From Paraflavitalea devenefica (GTDB lineage Bacteria > Bacteroidota > Bacteroidia > Chitinophagales > Chitinophagaceae), in NCBI RefSeq assembly GCF_011759375.1, contig NZ_JAARML010000003.1, forward strand, positions 310,001 through 374,000: a DNA stretch of 64,000 nucleotides, read 5' to 3'. The translations under genes were made by a program, and so were the position numbers. The notes under the pieces were generated by a model, which saw nothing but the letters and a program-made list of their open reading frames with translations, was not told the origin of the DNA and searched no databases. Shown here piece after piece: positions 49,098 through 58,846 of the stretch. Position 1 is the first letter of the stretch; every line of letters starts with the position of its first letter.

Positions 49098-50738
49098 TTA
49101 GTTGTAGCCTGCATTTTGCATCAGGTTGAAATTCCACGCCAGTACCGCTAACGGTACAGGCAGGTACCTGTTGTAGGCGTTAAAACCAAGCGGGCCAAGG
49201 ACGGTCATGGTGGTATTCCAGCGCACCAGGGAAGCAAAGCGCATGCCTTCACGCGCCATCTCACGTTTCCACTCTTCCTGTACCGCGCCTCTCAGTACAG
49301 CAATATCCCCTGAGGTAATATCAGCAAGACCGGCACGGCTGCGCAGGGGGTTGATACCATTCCGGGCATTTTCAGGCAGGTTCAGTTCTACCGACGCCTC
49401 GCTATTGATCAGCAGTATCTCGGCAAAGCGCAGCTCCGGCAGGAAGGTTCCCTTGGTAAACACCTTTTTGGCGTCACTGTTAAAGAGCTGTGTGGCGGAA
49501 CTCCAGATGATCTCCGGGCTGGTGGTTTGCGTAAACATATTATTACCGTTGTCCAGGGACAAGTTATAATCAATGATTATGCCCGCAGAAAGATCAAATG
49601 CTTTTTGATATTTCTTTTGTTGCAGGCTCAGTCTGGCCAGTAAGGCATTGCAGGCCGATACAGACAGTTTATTCTTGTTGGTAACTAGATTGGCAGCCTG
49701 CAGGTCGGCCTTGGCGGCGGTCAGCAGACTTTCTATATAATTTTCGGTCTCCTCCTGCGTACGGCGGATGGCATCGGGATGCAGGTATAACCATTCCTGT
49801 ACAGGAAGGCCGCCAAAATATTGGTTCAGTTGCAGGTATATATAGGCTTTAAGCGCTTTGGCCTGACCGGTAATCGCTTTCTTCTCAACATCGTTCATGC
49901 CGGTGGCCAGCTCTGTATTGGCAATGAGGCTGCCCAGTCCGGATACTAATAAAAAGCCATCTTTCCAGTATTTGGTAACTGTTTGATCATACGGCAGTAT
50001 CTGATAGGTATTAATGGTGCACCAGGGGGCGCTAAGCTGGTTACAATCGTATTCGTCGGTATACACTGCATCGAGCGTGATGGCTGTTTCATGCCAGCGG
50101 CCAACAGCCGCATAAGCAGCCAGCAGGGCGGTATTGAGCTCGGTGGCATTGTTGCGGCGTATAAACACCCGGTTGTCCAGGTGGCCGATCAATACCTTTT
50201 GTTGCACTTTTTGATCTTTGGTCACTTTGATCTTCACCGCCGGAAATTCTTTTCCATCATTCATGTCAATAATCCCATCTCCATTGAGGTCGTCATACCA
50301 GAAATTACCGGCTGCTCCGAATGGATTGAGCGGTATGGACTGCGCTGCGGGCGCTGCCTGGTACAGGCTGTCGGCAGCAAAGCCGCCTACGCCCTTCGTA
50401 AAATACAGGAGGTTAGATATTTTTTCATGCATATACGCTGTTTCTGCTACGACAAAGTATTCACCCGGATCGGGGTTGCTGAATACTGCCTCGCCATTCG
50501 CATTGCTGGTGGCGGTATAGGATGGGCTGGCAGGATACGCCGCTGCTGATGTATACAGCGATACTGTAACGCCTTCGGTGGCCGCACCATTAGGTGAGGA
50601 GGCCGTCCATAAAGTCGCATTGTAAACAGTAATACTGGCGGTGGTGGAGGGTGTTTCCTGTCCGTTGTTATCGTCCTTGTTTTTTTTACAGGCGCCGAGA
50701 CAGGAGAGCATGGTAAGGTAAAGGATTGGTTTTTTCAT
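49098..50738 (-). CDS. Orphan SusD/RagB-like lipoprotein with N-terminal Ig-like domain and EF-hand loop
   Basis: A 546-residue lipoprotein with lipobox LGAC (C17). Residues ~34-125 form a carboxypeptidase-regulatory/transthyretin-like domain (ASITVYNATLWTA...VTVSLYTSAAAYPA...NANGEAVFSNPDPGEYFVVAE). A calcium EF-hand/dockerin-like loop DLNGDGIIDMND follows at ~150-161. The remainder (~200-546) is a SusD-type helical fold: KAITGQAKALKAYIYLQLNQYFGG..., RFAEILLINSEASVEL, and EWKREMAREGMRFASLVRWNTT. It has no SusC partner nearby. The gene is monocistronic with the terminator at 49048-49077. Possibly a surface substrate binder. Confidence 0.78.
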   Translation of the reverse strand: MKKPILYLTMLSCLGACKKNKDDNNGQETPSTTASITVYNATLWTASSPNGAATEGVTVSLYTSAAAYPASPSYTATSNANGEAVFSNPDPGEYFVVAETAYMHEKISNLLYFTKGVGGFAADSLYQAAPAAQSIPLNPFGAAGNFWYDDLNGDGIIDMNDGKEFPAVKIKVTKDQKVQQKVLIGHLDNRVFIRRNNATELNTALLAAYAAVGRWHETAITLDAVYTDEYDCNQLSAPWCTINTYQILPYDQTVTKYWKDGFLLVSGLGSLIANTELATGMNDVEKKAITGQAKALKAYIYLQLNQYFGGLPVQEWLYLHPDAIRRTQEETENYIESLLTAAKADLQAANLVTNKNKLSVSACNALLARLSLQQKKYQKAFDLSAGIIIDYNLSLDNGNNMFTQTTSPEIIWSSATQLFNSDAKKVFTKGTFLPELRFAEILLINSEASVELNLPENARNGINPLRSRAGLADITSGDIAVLRGAVQEEWKREMAREGMRFASLVRWNTTMTVLGPLGFNAYNRYLPVPLAVLAWNFNLMQNAGYN

Positions 50739-50894
50739 ATTGGTGATTTATAGGATATAAGCGGTTAAATATAATACCGGAAATGCAAACATTATAGTAA
50801 TGGAGAATGGGTATTTTTAAATCTTTTTTTGTGTAATAAGACAGGCGGCTGCTGTATCATAGCAGGTGTTGGTCACTGTTGTGGTATTAACGTG

Positions 50895-50925
50895 TTGTAA
50901 CCCACAAAAGGGTTTAGTATATTTA
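50895..50925 (+). promoter_or_regulatory. Bacteroidota-type promoter of the M43 protease gene
   Basis: TTG at 50895-50897, a 20-bp spacer, and TAtaTTTA at 50918-50925, one mismatch from TAnnTTTG. The ATG is at 50946, leaving a short leader. Confidence 0.6.
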
Positions 50926-50945
50926 CGATTACTCAACTATCCTGT

Positions 50946-53900
50946 ATGTTAAACCCCTTGCCCGGCAAGCTTCGCCGGCTGCCCTTTTTGCTTTTTACGT
51001 TTTTCTCCTGCCATATTGTATTAGCCCAATCCACCGTTAAAAGGCCACTCACACCTGGCTGTGGTACTATCGTACAGCGGGAAGGTATTTACCGTGCCGG
51101 CTGGGAGGCCTTTGAAAAAGGCATTACTCAAAAGCGTGCTCAACGCCTTGCGGCCCGCGAACCTTCGGGTACCGTTTACACCGTACCGGTGGTATTCCAT
51201 ATTATTCACCAGAATGGCGCAGAGAATATTTCAGAGATCACTATCAGGAATACCCTGAACCTGCTCAATGATGCTTTTGCCAACCGCAATGCCTATCAAA
51301 AAACCGATGGGGTAGATGTGGAGATCCGCTTCTGCATAGCGCAGCAGACGCCGGATGGTACGATACAAACCGGTATTACCCGCCATGAATCGGCGCTTAC
51401 AGATATGACCCTTGAACAGGATGATGCAGCCTTGAAACAGATAGGGCAATGGGACCCGCGCAGCTTTATCAATATCTGGATCGTACGCAGTATTAACTCT
51501 TCCACCAGTGGTCCCGGTGTAGCTGGTTATGCTTACCTGCCCAGCATACATGGCAGCGCGGCTGATGGTATTGTGCTGGAAGCTGCTTTTATGAATGGCG
51601 ATGCCGATAATGCCAAAGTACTTATTCATGAGGTAGGCCATTACCTGGGCCTGTACCATACTTTTGAAGGTGGTTGTAAAAATGATGATTGTACCACCAA
51701 TGGCGACCGTGTATGTGACACGCCGCCCGATGGTTCTGTAGCCGCCGTTCCCTGCGGTACAGCGACCAATACCTGTACCACCGATGCCAATGACCATAGC
51801 ACCAATAACCCCTTCAGGCCGGTGAATATGGGTGGTTTGGGTGATCAGCCCGATATGATCCGTAACTATATGGATTATGGCCTGTCCCAATGCCAGGATA
51901 AATTTACCGAAGGACAGAAACTACGGATGCGCGATGCGCTTACCACAGCGAGGGCCAGTCTGCTGCTGAATACCGGTCTCTGTGCGGAATGTAATACGCC
52001 CATTACGGCAACCATCAATGTACCGGATGTGGTAGCGGCCGGTACACCGGTCACCTTTTCGCTTACCCTGAACAATCCGGCTGTTTTTGTTAACTGGGTG
52101 ATAGATGGACAAACCTATACCAACCAGTCAACAGTTACCCTTACTTTCCACCAGGCGAAGCATATTACAGCTACAGCCACGATTACGAACAGCAATCCCG
52201 GTTGTTTTGCGCAGGTGAGCAAGCAGGTGCAGGTGACGTGCAGTGCAACACCTGCTTTTACGGCCAGTCCCGATGACCTGGTAAGCGCCGGTGAAACCAT
52301 CAGCTTTGTAAGCACCAGTACGGGTACGCTTACCTGGAAGGTGGATGGTGTGGCCGCTGGTACCGGCCCTTCATTTAACTACCTGGTGCCGGATGATAAA
52401 AGCCGGCTGGTAACGCTTACAGTGGACAATGGCGTTTGTGCTACGGTGAGTGAACCTTATTATGTGCGGCCAGGTAATTGCAGTGACGACAAGCAAAACA
52501 ACGTATGGTTTTTTGGGGAACTGGCCGGGCTTGATTTTAATTTTAAGCCGGTCAGGCCCAGGATAGGATATATCAAAACCATTGAAGGCAGCGCTACGTT
52601 CTGCGATGAGAACGGGCAGCCCCTGTTCTATTCGGATGGTTTAAAGGTAGGTAATGCCCAAATACCGCTCATTCTGCAAAATGGAACGGGACTTACCGGT
52701 AATGAGTCCACCACACAGAGTGCTTTATTTGTGCCTATGCCCGGCAGTGACCGTTTTGTATACCTGTTTACCGTAGCGGCCCAGGCAGGGGAACATACGC
52801 CCAATAACCGGGGCGTTTCCTATTCCATTATTGACCGCCAGGGTGATAATGGCAGAGGAGCCGTGACCACAAAAAATATAGAGATATTACCGGTTTCTAC
52901 GGAAATGATCACTGCGGTGAAAAACAAACAGGGTAATGGTATATGGGTGATTGCTCACCAATGGGAAAGCAATGCGTATTATAGCTGGCTCGTTTCCGAT
53001 ACCGGCATCAGCAGCCAGCCTGTTATCAGTCGTACAGGCACTGTGATCAATCCTTCGGTTAATCATTATCTGACCCCCTATATGGCGGCCATTGGTGAAC
53101 TGGAGGTATCTCCTACCGGTAAAAGACTGGTCATGGCCAATAGCGGCTGGAACTTTTGTGAAGTATCTGATTTCAATAATGAGACAGGGGTAATTTCCAA
53201 TACCATTCACCTGGAGAACCAGCACACCGAAAACATCTATGGCGTTTCCTTTTCACCCAATGAGCGCTATGTATATGGTACCTCCAATAGCCCTGCAACA
53301 CTTATGCGGTTTGACCTGGAAGCAGGCGATGCGGCAGCTATCAGTAACTCCGTGAAGGTGCTTTATAAAAACAGCACTACTGGCGGAGGGCAGATACAAC
53401 TGGCGCCGGATGGTAAATTGTATATGGTGCTGAATGAATATGACAATTATTTATCAGTTATCAGTAATCCCAATGCAGAACAAATAGCCGAATGCGGCTT
53501 TGCAGTAAAGGGGGTGCAATTGTGGCAGAATACAAAGAACATGCTGGGCTTACCCAACCAGGTACAGGGTGTTAATACTATCAAGCCGGTTATTTATGGT
53601 CCGGAAAGAATATGCCGCACCACGCCCGATTCCCTGGTGAAATATGTATTTAAGAAAAAAGGACGGGCTACTTATTCCTGGACCCATAAAGGAGTGAATC
53701 AACTGGTGGCCTTTACAGATTCAAGCACCACCCTGCGTGTTACCGCCTCAGGCCGTGATACGCTTATTCTGCAACGTACCGCTTCCTGCGCTATGCTCTA
53801 TGACACGCTCATCGTTGTATCAGGAGACCCTATACATATCTTTTTAGGAAATGACACTACCATGTGCGAGAACAATTACCTGTTGAAGGATGCCGGTGTT

Positions 53901-55418
53901 GGGTTCGATACATATAAATGGAGTAACGGCGATACTGCTCACTATATCAACGCGCACGCAGAAGGATGGTTGTGGGTGCAGGTAACCAGTAAGGCCGGTT
54001 GCAGTTACCGCGATTCCATGATGGTCAACTGGCGCCATTTGCCTGCACTGAATCTTGGTAATGATACGTCTATCTGCAATACCATTAACTATACCCTCCA
54101 GGCGCCGCCGGGCATGACCAGTTACCTGTGGAGTAATGGATCAACCGGGTCTTCCCTGGCCATCACTGATTCGGGGACCTATAGAGTTACTGTTTTTACA
54201 AACAATTGTTATTTCAGTGACACTATCCAGGTGAAAAAGAATATACCGCAACAGATCTTTGACCGGGATACGCTGGATGCCTGTGCCAGTTATGCTTCAC
54301 TTTCTGTGCCGGCTGGCATGACCGCCCATCACTGGACCTTGCCCGATGGCACAGATACAGTAGCCACTGAACTGATGGTATTTGTAAGGGGGTGGTATAG
54401 AATTACCTACGCCAATAATTGCGGGTCAGGTAAAGATTCGGTGTATGTAAACATACCCATGGTAGCACCGGACCATAAATTATATACCTGTGGAGATACC
54501 CTGGTGATAACGCCTCTGATCAATTTTTCGATGATGATAGGTTTATATGGTACTTCCGGCAATTATGTAATGGCGTCTAATGGCATAGATATTAAGGCCT
54601 ATAAGTCGGGAACCTATCTAATGATCGGACAGGACGACGATGGATGCCAGGCCCTGCAGGTAGTAGAGATATTCCTCGGGTCGTCCCCTGTAAAACCAGC
54701 GATACAACTGGAGCTGGGTAAGGATACCGCTATCTGCGGCAGTGGGGTGGTTGGGTTAGATGCAGGCGCAGGCTTTACCAGCTATCATTGGAGCAATGGT
54801 GCACGGGAACAAACCACTACAGCTTATAATGCAGGCGTGTATAAAGTAACGGCTGCTTATTGCGGCTATACCTGGGAAGACAGCATTCGTGTGGTCAATA
54901 GCAATACTATTTCAGTTGACCTCGGACCGGATACCACTCTTTGTGCAGGACAAACGGTACAACTCAGGACGAGCGGCAATTATGACTGGTATAGCTGGAG
55001 CAACGGGCAAAGTACGCCGGCTGTTACAGTCAACACTACCGGGAAATATTATGTTACCGTTGGAATAGGTAGTTGCTCCGCCGCTGACACAGTGAATATA
55101 ACAGCCTGCCCGCCGCCGGGCGGTGGAGGTGGTGCGGACAGCTCCTGTAATGTGATATTTCAACTGAAGCCCAATCCCGGCAGTTACTATGTTACTTTAT
55201 ATTCCTATTGCCCTTACGTATCAGACAGAATGCTGGCCCTGCGGGTGATCAGCATGGATGGCAAAGAGGTGATGAAGGTACACGGTAAGATGAATGACCT
55301 GAATACTGCCCTGAACAGGGTGATGCCATCACTGGCTTCAGCCATGTACATCGTGGAGATAATCTGCCCCGTATGCCGCGACGCCAAGCAACGATTGAAG
55401 TGGCAGATTATGCGGTAA
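50946..55418 (+). CDS. Giant secreted M43 (cytophagalysin-like) metalloprotease with PKD and repeat domains
   Basis: A 1490-residue protein with a signal peptide ~1-27 (FFSCHIVLAQ). The M43 pappalysin-type domain (~70-335) has HEVGHYLGLYH (H228, E229, H232, H238), a Cys-rich segment (GGCKNDDCTTNGDRVCDTPPD) and the Met-turn RNYMDYG. PKD-like domains ~345-510 follow, then a 350-residue propeller-like region with SPNERYVYGTSNSPATL and LAPDGKLYMVLNEYD. The C-terminal part carries four LGxDTxxC repeats of the gliding-motility-adhesin kind (LGNDTTMC, LGNDTSIC, LGKDTAIC, LGPDTTLC). It ends in a T9SS type A-like sorting domain (~last 85 residues). Function: secreted proteolysis or adhesion. Convergent with the subtilase gene (3 bp between stops). 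Confidence 0.88.
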   Translation: MLNPLPGKLRRLPFLLFTFFSCHIVLAQSTVKRPLTPGCGTIVQREGIYRAGWEAFEKGITQKRAQRLAAREPSGTVYTVPVVFHIIHQNGAENISEITIRNTLNLLNDAFANRNAYQKTDGVDVEIRFCIAQQTPDGTIQTGITRHESALTDMTLEQDDAALKQIGQWDPRSFINIWIVRSINSSTSGPGVAGYAYLPSIHGSAADGIVLEAAFMNGDADNAKVLIHEVGHYLGLYHTFEGGCKNDDCTTNGDRVCDTPPDGSVAAVPCGTATNTCTTDANDHSTNNPFRPVNMGGLGDQPDMIRNYMDYGLSQCQDKFTEGQKLRMRDALTTARASLLLNTGLCAECNTPITATINVPDVVAAGTPVTFSLTLNNPAVFVNWVIDGQTYTNQSTVTLTFHQAKHITATATITNSNPGCFAQVSKQVQVTCSATPAFTASPDDLVSAGETISFVSTSTGTLTWKVDGVAAGTGPSFNYLVPDDKSRLVTLTVDNGVCATVSEPYYVRPGNCSDDKQNNVWFFGELAGLDFNFKPVRPRIGYIKTIEGSATFCDENGQPLFYSDGLKVGNAQIPLILQNGTGLTGNESTTQSALFVPMPGSDRFVYLFTVAAQAGEHTPNNRGVSYSIIDRQGDNGRGAVTTKNIEILPVSTEMITAVKNKQGNGIWVIAHQWESNAYYSWLVSDTGISSQPVISRTGTVINPSVNHYLTPYMAAIGELEVSPTGKRLVMANSGWNFCEVSDFNNETGVISNTIHLENQHTENIYGVSFSPNERYVYGTSNSPATLMRFDLEAGDAAAISNSVKVLYKNSTTGGGQIQLAPDGKLYMVLNEYDNYLSVISNPNAEQIAECGFAVKGVQLWQNTKNMLGLPNQVQGVNTIKPVIYGPERICRTTPDSLVKYVFKKKGRATYSWTHKGVNQLVAFTDSSTTLRVTASGRDTLILQRTASCAMLYDTLIVVSGDPIHIFLGNDTTMCENNYLLKDAGVGFDTYKWSNGDTAHYINAHAEGWLWVQVTSKAGCSYRDSMMVNWRHLPALNLGNDTSICNTINYTLQAPPGMTSYLWSNGSTGSSLAITDSGTYRVTVFTNNCYFSDTIQVKKNIPQQIFDRDTLDACASYASLSVPAGMTAHHWTLPDGTDTVATELMVFVRGWYRITYANNCGSGKDSVYVNIPMVAPDHKLYTCGDTLVITPLINFSMMIGLYGTSGNYVMASNGIDIKAYKSGTYLMIGQDDDGCQALQVVEIFLGSSPVKPAIQLELGKDTAICGSGVVGLDAGAGFTSYHWSNGAREQTTTAYNAGVYKVTAAYCGYTWEDSIRVVNSNTISVDLGPDTTLCAGQTVQLRTSGNYDWYSWSNGQSTPAVTVNTTGKYYVTVGIGSCSAADTVNITACPPPGGGGGADSSCNVIFQLKPNPGSYYVTLYSYCPYVSDRMLALRVISMDGKEVMKVHGKMNDLNTALNRVMPSLASAMYIVEIICPVCRDAKQRLKWQIMR

Positions 55419-55421
55419 ACG

Positions 55422-57791
55422 TTATAATAGCCCTGGTCCTGTTGCATTGATTACCGCGAGGGCATAGTCCTGGCGGATAGCGCCGGCAAATTCAGGTATT
55501 CCAATGCTGATGTTTACGCCTTCCACTTCAATCCGGTAGTTGCCGGGAGTAGCATTCTTAACTACCACTTTCTGGACATTGTTGCGGATATCATTGATAG
55601 GATCAGACATCAATACAGTATTGGAGCTGGTATGTATCACCCGGAGGTGCAGCCGGTTCTGGAGGGTAGCTCCCGGCGCATCACGCCATACCAATGTAAC
55701 AGCCAAAGTATTTGCAGCGGCAACCACCACATTGTACGTATGAGTATCTCCTGTCCGTAACGCATGGTTAAGCGTGTCATCAAATTTAACTGTGTCGGAT
55801 AATGTATTCGACAGGTCAAGCCGTCCCCAGCCCTGGGCAGGATGCGGAACACCCATACCCATATCAACAGCGCCATTGATGGCAAAGGCCTTGATCAGGG
55901 CCGCGGATGGCGAATGGCCGCGCTTTGTAATTAAATATTGCCGTAGCAGCGTGCAGGCGCCGGCAACGATCGGGGTAGCCATACTGGTGCCACTCTCATA
56001 CATATATAGCTGATTAGCTGCGGTCCCTGCTCCGGCAGGTAAAGCAGGCGTATTTTGATTGCCTTTACCACGGACTGGTCCGCCCGGTAATCCAATCCCT
56101 ACTGCGTCATGATGGGTGGGCACGCCGGTTTCATCGCCGGTTAGCGGAAGGCCATCAAGGCCATGATCAGCCACCGCCACTGTTGACCGTGCAGAGAGTA
56201 TCCACGACCCCGGTGCTACAATATCGGGTTTACGGCGATTGTTTTGTACCGGCCCCACACTGCTGAAATCAGCCATCTGGTTGTGGTTGCCGGCTTCTGA
56301 TCCTATGTTGAGCACAGCGCCACCCGGGAATCGGGGACTTGCCGGAAAAGTAACTGAACCTGGCAAAGTCCTGACGCTTTTACTCGCACCAACAGTCAGC
56401 ACATTTTTAGCCGTACCGGGTGGCGTGATCTTATTCTTGGGTTTCCTGCCTTCGTTGCCTGCTGCAAACAGGATCAGGAAATCCCGGTTCCTGAAAGCAA
56501 ACTCATCTGCCTCCCCCGAATTGGAATTATATGACCCATCGCCAATGGTAAATCCCCATGAGTTGGTATGGATGAAGGCGCCATTTTGGAGCGCCGGTGA
56601 AAAGAGGTTTCGTAAATTGGAAGGAAGCCCGCGAAGTCCCCCGCTACTGTCCAATACCGATTGAAAGAACAAACTTGCTTCCGGGGCCATTCCCTGCACA
56701 TTGCTGTTGGAGTTGGCGCCGCTGCCCAATACCGATCCTGCTACATGGGTGCCATGGCCATCTGTATCACTGGCATCTCCGGGCCGTCCTAACGGAACAA
56801 TTTTTACGATCCGGTTCCTGAAGTCGGCAGATAGGGTGGCATTATCTTTACCCGTATCGAGGCCCGTATCAGCAACAGCCACCACCTGGCCTGCTCCCCG
56901 CAGTCCTTGTCCGTTGTGGAAAGGCGTCACCTGTATAATGCCGCCTGCTATATTGTTATGCAGTTTGTAAGGGGCATAGGGATTGAGTTCCTTTATCGCT
57001 TCAATACGGGCGATATTCATAAGATTTTCAGGAGGGGCAAAGGCAATGATGCGGTCTTCATTAACCGAAATGACTTTTCCGCCGGCCGATTCAATAGCAG
57101 CGGGAACTGCTTCACTGGCAGCAGGCTTTACGATCACTTCTATATTACCGTCTGTTTCCGGCTGGTAAGGAGGTGTTGCCCGGGAGGTCTCTGTAATATC
57201 AGTAATGGGACTGTCAACAGGCTGTATATCATCTGTTGTTTCCAGCAGCATTAAACCACTTTTAAAGGAAAGGTTTGTTTTCAGCGGCACAGAAAAAAGA
57301 ACGGGATTTATCTTTAATTCCGGTTCATACACAGTTACCGTTTCTACAAAAGGCAATTGCTGAACATCATCTACCCGGTCATTGTTGATCTCAACAAGGT
57401 AAAAGTATTCATCCATGCTTTGTTCAAACCGTACACCGGTATCTTCCAGTTGGGTTTTCCAGTCGGGATGCAGGGGGCCGGCCAAACGGAGAATATGATA
57501 GGTGGAGCCGGAGGTGGCGCTTACATCCGCAAAAGCACGTTCTGCTGCCTGTGCCGAGGTAGCATGCATGTTTATATTGTCGGTATCAACAATAAAGGCC
57601 CCGGTTTGCAGGAGTGGTTGTTCAGGGATCTCTCTAAACCGTATAGCATGATCCTGCAGGATTTGAACTGCATTGTCATCAGCCTGTACCAAAATGGATT
57701 GACCGTAATTGGCCAGAATATTACCAAACTGCGGGATCAGGGATAGAACATTAGCGGGATGGTCGCCCGGATAAACCATTATTTTTTTCAT
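55422..57791 (-). CDS. Subtilisin-family (S8) serine protease without recognisable signal peptide
   Basis: A 789-residue protein with the complete S8 triad: Asp308 (VVAVADTGLDTG), His346 (TDGHGTHVAGSV), Ser603 (YESGTSMATPIVAGA), with the oxyanion Asn446 (FAAGNEG). The ~300 residues before the catalytic domain are a large pro-region with I9-like features. A beta-rich C-terminal domain follows (~680-789, proprotein-convertase or PPC-like, NTLAVTLVWRDAPG...NYRIEVEGVNI). The first residues MKKIMVYPGDHPANVLSLI do not form a Sec signal peptide, unlike the other proteases here, so the protein may be cytosolic or exported by another route. Divergent from the GNAT-like cassette. Confidence 0.88.
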   Translation of the reverse strand: MKKIMVYPGDHPANVLSLIPQFGNILANYGQSILVQADDNAVQILQDHAIRFREIPEQPLLQTGAFIVDTDNINMHATSAQAAERAFADVSATSGSTYHILRLAGPLHPDWKTQLEDTGVRFEQSMDEYFYLVEINNDRVDDVQQLPFVETVTVYEPELKINPVLFSVPLKTNLSFKSGLMLLETTDDIQPVDSPITDITETSRATPPYQPETDGNIEVIVKPAASEAVPAAIESAGGKVISVNEDRIIAFAPPENLMNIARIEAIKELNPYAPYKLHNNIAGGIIQVTPFHNGQGLRGAGQVVAVADTGLDTGKDNATLSADFRNRIVKIVPLGRPGDASDTDGHGTHVAGSVLGSGANSNSNVQGMAPEASLFFQSVLDSSGGLRGLPSNLRNLFSPALQNGAFIHTNSWGFTIGDGSYNSNSGEADEFAFRNRDFLILFAAGNEGRKPKNKITPPGTAKNVLTVGASKSVRTLPGSVTFPASPRFPGGAVLNIGSEAGNHNQMADFSSVGPVQNNRRKPDIVAPGSWILSARSTVAVADHGLDGLPLTGDETGVPTHHDAVGIGLPGGPVRGKGNQNTPALPAGAGTAANQLYMYESGTSMATPIVAGACTLLRQYLITKRGHSPSAALIKAFAINGAVDMGMGVPHPAQGWGRLDLSNTLSDTVKFDDTLNHALRTGDTHTYNVVVAAANTLAVTLVWRDAPGATLQNRLHLRVIHTSSNTVLMSDPINDIRNNVQKVVVKNATPGNYRIEVEGVNISIGIPEFAGAIRQDYALAVINATGPGLL

Positions 57792-58075
57792 AATAACCTG
57801 ATTTAAGATGTAAGTACAATTGAAGTGAACCCTTTTTTCCTTGGCGGTAGCGGATAGGCTGAAGGTAACACCGGAACAAGGGGATGGGAAAGGGTGTTTT
57901 TCACGTATATTCTAGCGTGTTCTTACAGTGTAGCCAGACCGGCAAGATGCTTTTATGTGCCAGAAGGTAAAAAATAGTCGGATTTCTGTTAGTACATAAG
58001 TGTCGTTTATTTGTTATAACAATGTGTGCTCAGGCATCTGAAATCCAAACATCTAAACCATCCTACTGATAAACT
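57792..58075. other. Intergenic region, 284 bp, between divergent genes
   Basis: Contains the 5' regions of the subtilase and the GNAT-like cassette. It is AT-rich on the cassette side, with no clear promoter box on either strand. Confidence 0.4.
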
Positions 58076-58597
58076 ATGCATAGGCACTCGTTCTTGATTG
58101 ATAAAATAACGAATAGCATCGAAGATGCGCAGACCGGAAAAAGTTATAAGACGGAGGTTGTACCTGTGGAATTGACTGACTTTAAAACTGTTCTTAAAAA
58201 GAATGGATGGCGTTTTAACTGGAGAAAAGAACATAAACACGCAGAACGGCAGTTGTATAAAATATTAGTGGAAGGAGATGTCAATATACAGGGTTTGATT
58301 AGCCTGCAGCCTGTTGAAAACTATATAGAGTTACATTTGATAGAAACTGCCCCTCATAATTATGGTAAATCAAAAAAGTATGTTGGTGTACCAGGTAACC
58401 TGGTTGCTTTTGCCTGCAAAATGAGCTTTGATACAGGGTTTGAAGGCTTTGTAGGATTCAGAGCTAAAACGCAACTGATTCAACACTATGTTGATACATT
58501 GGGAGCCGAGCTAATATTCAAAGACAGGATGTGTATTTCAGGGATTTCTGCTAAAAAATTAGTAAATTCGTATTATAAAAACTACATCAGTGGCTGA
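58076..58597 (+). CDS. GNAT-like acyltransferase family protein (first gene of AT-rich bicistron)
   Basis: A 173-residue, AT-rich gene product. The C-terminal ~95 residues look GNAT-like: IELHLIETAPHNYGKSKKYVGVPGNLVAFACKMSFDTGFEGFVGFRAKTQLIQHYVDTLGAELIF, with YVGVPGNLVAFA as the pyrophosphate-loop-like segment and LIQHYVDTLGAE as the typical end of the fold. The N-terminal ~60 residues are basic (KKNGWRFNWRKEHKHAERQ) and unassigned. The stop overlaps the next start by 8 bp, so the two are cotranslated. No mobile element is next to them, but base composition differs from the neighbours. GNAT members serve in toxin-antitoxin pairs; this is a possibility only. Confidence 0.65.
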   Translation: MHRHSFLIDKITNSIEDAQTGKSYKTEVVPVELTDFKTVLKKNGWRFNWRKEHKHAERQLYKILVEGDVNIQGLISLQPVENYIELHLIETAPHNYGKSKKYVGVPGNLVAFACKMSFDTGFEGFVGFRAKTQLIQHYVDTLGAELIFKDRMCISGISAKKLVNSYYKNYISG

Positions 58598-58754
58598 CAA
58601 AAAACGATATTACGGATTGGATGAAATAGGGTTTGTGGGTACACAGGATAAGCGAACCAATGCGCAGGTTAAAAAGGACATTGAAGAGACCGTACGTTAT
58701 ATTAAAACCAGCAAATCCAGGAAAAATACAAGAACATCGACTAAAACTAAATAA
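58590..58754 (+). CDS. Small basic protein (54 aa), second gene of the bicistron, GTG start
   Basis: The frame starts at GTG 58590 inside the end of the upstream gene (8-bp overlap) and stops at TAA 58752-58754. The product (MADKKRYYGLDEIGFVGTQ..., C-terminal KTSKSRKNTRTSTKTK) is strongly basic at its end and begins with a short helix-like acidic patch. No ATG alternative fits. Overlap, shared low GC and the terminator at 58777-58812 support translation. A partner/antitoxin or nucleic-acid-binding role is inferred from size and charge. Confidence 0.65.
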   Translation: MADKKRYYGLDEIGFVGTQDKRTNAQVKKDIEETVRYIKTSKSRKNTRTSTKTK

Positions 58755-58776
58755 CATTTAGTCTGATCAGATAATT

Positions 58777-58812
58777 AAATAAGAAGCCGCCCAACGGGGC
58801 GGTTTCTTATTT
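58777..58812. terminator. Bidirectional rho-independent terminator
   Basis: A 16-bp stem with one G-T pair (58777-58792 with 58797-58812), AACG loop, and AAAT/ATTT runs on both sides. Ends the bicistron and, on the minus strand, the S15 hydrolase gene ending at 58847. Confidence 0.9.
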
Positions 58813-58846
58813 AAAGGCGAGGCTTAAGATTGCAAAACAGATTTCT

